This document shows positions 7,101-9,634 of a stretch of 9,634 nucleotides of DNA, piece after piece. The translations under genes and the position numbers were made by a program. Source of the DNA: Candidatus Zophobacter franzmannii (GTDB lineage: Bacteria; Cloacimonadota; Cloacimonadia; Cloacimonadales; JAFGVF01). How positions within the stretch are numbered: position 1 is the stretch's first letter; each line of letters starts with the position of its first letter. The stretch is taken from assembly GCA_030765245.1 (NCBI GenBank), contig JAVCCX010000394.1, positions 1 to 9,634 of the forward strand, written 5' to 3'. Below the pieces are notes generated by a model. It had not been told where the DNA came from. It made no database searches and saw only the letters and a program-made list of their open reading frames with translations.

Positions 7101-7127
7101 AAAACGAGTCCCGTTTAAGCGGGACTC
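7101..7127 (-). terminator. Hairpin terminator after the ABC ATPase gene
   Basis: GAGTCCCG (7106-7113) and CGGGACTC (7120-7127) form a perfect GC-rich 8-bp stem with a 6-base loop. It begins 9 bases past the TAG stop at 7137. On the minus strand it is followed only by GTTTTC, so termination is probably partial and some transcripts may continue into the PorV-like gene. Confidence 0.7.
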
Positions 7128-7136
7128 AAAGATTAG

Positions 7137-8240
7137 CTAGTAAATGCATTCCTCCGAATCACTATCGAAGAAATGAGCTTTTTCCATATCGAAAGTTACT
7201 TCCATCTCAGCATTAAGAGCTGGGAATTTCTTAGGGTCAAACCTAGCAGTAAACTTATCTTCACCTACTACAAAGAAAACGGTGAATTCATTACCCATAG
7301 GTTCAACGAGATCACAAACAGCCATCATTTTCTGAGGAACTGCTGCCATGGAATCATAATCTGAATCATATAAATCTTCGGGTCTAATACCCATAATAAT
7401 TGATTTGTTTTCTTTTGCTTTTAACTTCTTGGCTTGATTCTCTGTCAACTTCACCTCAAAGCCATTCGCTTTAAATATTACGCCTTGCTTTTCCGCAACA
7501 AGGCTTCCCTTGAAGATATTGATAGAAGGACTGCCAATAAAACCTGCAACAAATAGGTTTGCAGGGTGGTTGTAAATGTCGAGAGGTGAGTCAATCTGAT
7601 GAATGATTCCATCTTTCATCACAACAATCTTATCAGCCATTGTCATCGCTTCAACCTGATCATGTGTAACATAAATCATCGTAGTAGATAATTGCTTATG
7701 TAGCTTGCTAATCTCTGCTCTCATTTGAACGCGTAGTTTTGCATCCAAATTAGATAAAGGCTCATCAAAAAGAAATACTTTAGGATTCCGAACAATAGCT
7801 CTACCAAGAGCAACACGCTGTCTCTGACCACCGGATAATTGCTTTGGCTTTCTGTCCAAAAGAACATCAATCCCAAGCATTTCAGCAGCAGCATGAACTT
7901 TGGCTTGTATCTCTTCCTTAGGTGTTTTGCGTAATTTCAAAGCAAATGCCATATTATTAAATACGGTCATATGAGGATAAAGTGCATAGTTTTGGAACAC
8001 CATAGCTATATCTCTATCTTTAGGAAGGACATCGTTTACTATTTTATCGCCAATTGCGATGGAACCGCTTGTAATGTCCTCTAAGCCGGCAATGAGTCTT
8101 AGTGTGGTTGTCTTTCCACAACCTGAAGGCCCAACTAATACTACAAATTCTTTGTCTTCGGCTACGAAGTTAACACCTTTAACAGCATGAAAACCATTCT
8201 CATAAATCTTATTCAGTTCTGTAACAACAACTTTTGCCAT
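7137..8240 (-). CDS. ugpC: ABC transporter ATP-binding protein, MalK/UgpC/MsmK type
   Basis: This 367-residue cytoplasmic ATPase powers carbohydrate-type (CUT1) importers. The nucleotide-binding domain is complete: Walker [10 protein letters not shown] (37-45), Q-loop Gln83 in [12 protein letters not shown], signature LSGGQRQR (135-142), Walker B VFLFDEP with Asp159-Glu160, D-loop SNLDAK (163-168) and switch His193. The C-terminal 130 residues are the TOBE/OB regulatory region, with the family hallmark GIRPEDL (284-290). Length is normal for MalK-type proteins. No permease or binding-protein gene is adjacent, as with MsmK-like ATPases shared by several transporters, so the substrate (maltose, glycerol-3-phosphate, other sugars) cannot be told from this window; the symbol marks the family only. 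Its GAGGA ribosome binding site overlaps the TAG stop of the division gene 8 bases upstream, which implies coupled translation. A hairpin terminator follows. Confidence 0.93.
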   Translation of the reverse strand: MAKVVVTELNKIYENGFHAVKGVNFVAEDKEFVVLVGPSGCGKTTTLRLIAGLEDITSGSIAIGDKIVNDVLPKDRDIAMVFQNYALYPHMTVFNNMAFALKLRKTPKEEIQAKVHAAAEMLGIDVLLDRKPKQLSGGQRQRVALGRAIVRNPKVFLFDEPLSNLDAKLRVQMRAEISKLHKQLSTTMIYVTHDQVEAMTMADKIVVMKDGIIHQIDSPLDIYNHPANLFVAGFIGSPSINIFKGSLVAEKQGVIFKANGFEVKLTENQAKKLKAKENKSIIMGIRPEDLYDSDYDSMAAVPQKMMAVCDLVEPMGNEFTVFFVVGEDKFTARFDPKKFPALNAEMEVTFDMEKAHFFDSDSEECIY

Positions 8241-8248
8241 AAATTCCT

Positions 8249-8560
8249 CTATTTTAGTTCTTTTCTGTCTATAAATCTTACTTCAGTTTCGTTCTCTTCT
8301 CGATAGTTGTAATCTTCTCTAGCGATTCTCTCTACCTCATCATAGTCATTTACCAATGAATCATTCTTTTTTGCAATCTCTTCGTTCTCTTTTTCCAACT
8401 TGCTAATTTGCCGGTTTAAACGATGAGCTCGTATCTTGGTGTTAGCAACCTTTACCACATTATAGTGATCAAAAAAAGCGAGATAGATTGCTACGATAAA
8501 GAGGGAGATAAATTCAATCCTGAGTGTCGATTTCTTGATTCTCTCATGTCGTCCTTTCAT
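8249..8560 (-). CDS. Septum formation initiator family protein (DivIC/FtsB-like)
   Basis: 103 residues with the FtsB/DivIC layout: a basic cytoplasmic N-terminus ([11 protein letters not shown]), one membrane segment (about 15-31, [16 protein letters not shown]), a coiled coil (about 38-72, rich in heptad Leu/Ile with Lys/Glu) and the conserved tail [22 protein letters not shown] (73-94 region), matching the family's E-x-IARE-x-Y-x-x-x-x-x-x-E pattern. Family members form the FtsB-FtsL-FtsQ bridge that activates septal peptidoglycan synthesis. The frame is open to an ATG at 8590, but the ATG at 8560 is chosen because a strong AGGAGG site lies 5 bases before it; the upstream ATG lies between the promoter boxes and the Shine-Dalgarno site. 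It is first in a two-gene unit with the ABC ATPase. No fts or mur genes are nearby. Confidence 0.85.
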   Translation of the reverse strand: MKGRHERIKKSTLRIEFISLFIVAIYLAFFDHYNVVKVANTKIRAHRLNRQISKLEKENEEIAKKNDSLVNDYDEVERIAREDYNYREENETEVRFIDRKELK

Positions 8561-8565
8561 CAAAT

Positions 8566-8571
8566 CCTCCT
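8566..8571 (-). promoter_or_regulatory. Strong Shine-Dalgarno site deciding the DivIC-like start
   Basis: Minus-strand AGGAGG, within AAAAGGAGG, 5 bases before the ATG at 8560. It is the strongest ribosome binding site in the window and would be inside the coding region if the upstream ATG at 8590 were used. Confidence 0.85.
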
Positions 8572-8580
8572 TTTGTGGTA

Positions 8581-8610
8581 TTAATATCAATCTGCTTTAA
8601 ATATTGTCAA
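8581..8610 (-). promoter_or_regulatory. Candidate promoter of the DivIC-like/ABC unit
   Basis: A perfect -35 TTGACA (8610-8605) is followed after 18 bases by TATTAA (8586-8581), four of six matches to the -10 consensus. It lies in the 61-base gap between the DUF362 gene and the DivIC-like start. A transcript starting near 8574 would carry just the ribosome binding site as leader, the same compact layout as the kinase and cold-shock promoters. Confidence 0.55.
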
Positions 8611-8621
8611 ACCAATTATTG

Positions 8622-9634
8622 TTATCTATCTCCGAAAAGCTTCTTTGTCAAATATGATTTATGGAGATAGATAGCCTCATAGGGGCAAAACTCATGGCAA
8701 CACATACACCGAATACATTTCTTCAGATCTATCTTAGGAGTATTCTCTCCCTTAGTGTATGTTATTGCATTTTCAGGACAACTTTTGACACAAACTTTAC
8801 ACAGTCTGCATTTATCGTTAAAAGCAGGATAGTAGCGAACAAGTTTTGTCATTATCTTCTCTGTACTAGCAGGAAGCATTGCCATAATCTTACTTCTAAG
8901 ATTAACGGCAGTTAAATCCACATTCTCATATTGGAACTCTTTCCACTGCTCATCGATTACTATCCTGGAAGGGATAATCCCGTCATGATGCAATGCTTGC
9001 TTTATCATAGTTAACTCATGCCAATCAAAACCCATCATCTTCACAGCCTGATAGTCCAGAGCTGATGCCTTCTCAGAATGAATAAGAACACCAAAATTCC
9101 TTGGGTTACCTGAGGAGGGTCCTTCCCCTTCCATTCCTATGATACCATCCATTATGTGATATACAAATTGCCCCTTAGTTTGCTTATAGATATCAGCCAC
9201 GAAATTGCTGAAAGCATCAAAGTTAGTATATCGAGAATGAAGGGTAACCTTTTCTAAACCTGGGATCAAACCATACAGGTTCTTTACTGCTCCGGTAAAA
9301 CGAGCCATACTATGGGTTTTATACTTACAAAGATTGATACAAGCATCTGCAATGAAGATATCTTCAGTTATATGATATTGCTGATCTTGATATGAGAACT
9401 CTCGAACCCCGGACTCTCCGAAGTAGAGAACCTTAGCATCATATTTCTCTGCAATCTCACCAAGTCCTGTCTTACTCCACACTTTCTTCGGAGAAACTGT
9501 TCCGCCATGACTGTCACCAATCCAGATAGTCTTATTCTCCTCTTTGAGAATCATCATCACAGCTTCCACAATTGCAGGATGGGTTGTAACAGCTCTCTCA
9601 GGTGCAAACGCACCCAACAGATTTGGCTTTAAGG
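8622..9634 (-). CDS. DUF362 domain protein with two C-terminal [4Fe-4S] ferredoxin motifs (N-terminus off right edge)
   Basis: The frame is open to the window edge. The last codons before the edge read LKPNLLGAFAPERAVTTHP, the KPNLL-x(n)-TTHP block that lies about 30-40 residues inside DUF362 proteins. The start is therefore outside the window, and the TTG at 9617 is an internal Leu. Further DUF362 marks are IWIGDS, ADACINLCKYKTHSMARFTGAVKNLYGLIPG and HIMDGIIGMEGEGPSSGNPR. The C-terminus carries two clusters of the C-x2-C-x2-C-x3-CP form (CRLCKVCVKSCP and CIRCMCCHEFCP), each expected to hold one [4Fe-4S] centre. The extra Cys next to the third ligand of the second motif is notable. The family is common in anaerobes and is taken to be an iron-sulfur electron-transfer or maturation protein; its substrate is unknown. 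No signal peptide can be judged. The gene ends 61 bases before the DivIC-like start. Confidence 0.92.
   Translation of the reverse strand, partial: LKPNLLGAFAPERAVTTHPAIVEAVMMILKEENKTIWIGDSHGGTVSPKKVWSKTGLGEIAEKYDAKVLYFGESGVREFSYQDQQYHITEDIFIADACINLCKYKTHSMARFTGAVKNLYGLIPGLEKVTLHSRYTNFDAFSNFVADIYKQTKGQFVYHIMDGIIGMEGEGPSSGNPRNFGVLIHSEKASALDYQAVKMMGFDWHELTMIKQALHHDGIIPSRIVIDEQWKEFQYENVDLTAVNLRSKIMAMLPASTEKIMTKLVRYYPAFNDKCRLCKVCVKSCPENAITYTKGENTPKIDLKKCIRCMCCHEFCPYEAIYLHKSYLTKKLFGDR

Noticed and set aside
8601..8621. Weak hairpin after the DUF362 stop as terminator
   Set aside because: Imperfect AT-rich stem with a bulge, and no T-run; it coincides with the TTGACA promoter box instead.
8661..8915. 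Plus-strand open frame opposite the ferredoxin motifs of the DUF362 gene
   Set aside because: It mirrors the Cys-rich coding region and has no domain of its own; the minus-strand frame has clear family motifs. A similar frame at 7173-7364 opposite the ABC gene is rejected for the same reason.
9615..9617. TTG as start codon of the DUF362 gene
   Set aside because: The frame continues upstream with LKPNL, which is part of the conserved KPNLL block, so the true start is beyond the window.

Overview
The window is a fully coding-dense, AT-rich bacterial segment in which every supportable gene lies on the minus strand. I see no mobile element, RNA gene, CRISPR array or plus-strand gene. The gene content (a PorV/PorQ-like barrel next to a helix-hairpin-helix protein with an outer-membrane barrel, a Cache/PAS hybrid kinase, a DUF362 protein with two ferredoxin clusters, a DivIC/FtsB homologue) points to a Gram-negative anaerobe of the FCB group, with Cloacimonadota or a close relative as my best guess. 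Clear Shine-Dalgarno sites and TTGACA-type promoters argue against Bacteroidota proper. This placement is inference.

From right to left, in the direction of transcription: (1) The edge gene (8622 to beyond 9634) is a DUF362 protein with two C-terminal [4Fe-4S] motifs; its N-terminus lies outside the window. (2) A TTGACA promoter leads into a short DivIC/FtsB-like division protein, and then, with the Shine-Dalgarno site overlapping the stop codon, a MalK/UgpC/MsmK-type ABC ATPase. That unit closes with a GC-rich hairpin at 7106-7127. (3) Next come a PorV-like outer-membrane protein (6297-7085) and, overlapping it by 29 bases, a secreted helix-hairpin-helix protein. The latter is cut by one in-frame TAA at 5837-5839. 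The same frame then stays open to 4688 and encodes a beta-barrel-like region, so the two open frames look like one gene of about 545 codons carrying a nonsense codon. (4) A consensus promoter overlapped by a perfect inverted repeat drives a large hybrid histidine kinase (1197-4556), which is followed by a terminator. (5) A cold-shock-domain protein (668-895) has its own near-consensus promoter and a strong terminator. (6) The N-terminal 203 residues of a YgiQ-type radical SAM protein run off the left edge.

The most interesting points are the in-frame stop in an otherwise intact HHH/barrel gene, the HHH/PorV-like overlapping pair as a possible envelope unit, the kinase's first receiver domain with Asn in place of the phosphorylated Asp, and the inverted repeat over the kinase promoter. 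I found no clear evidence of a wholly new defence or mobile system.
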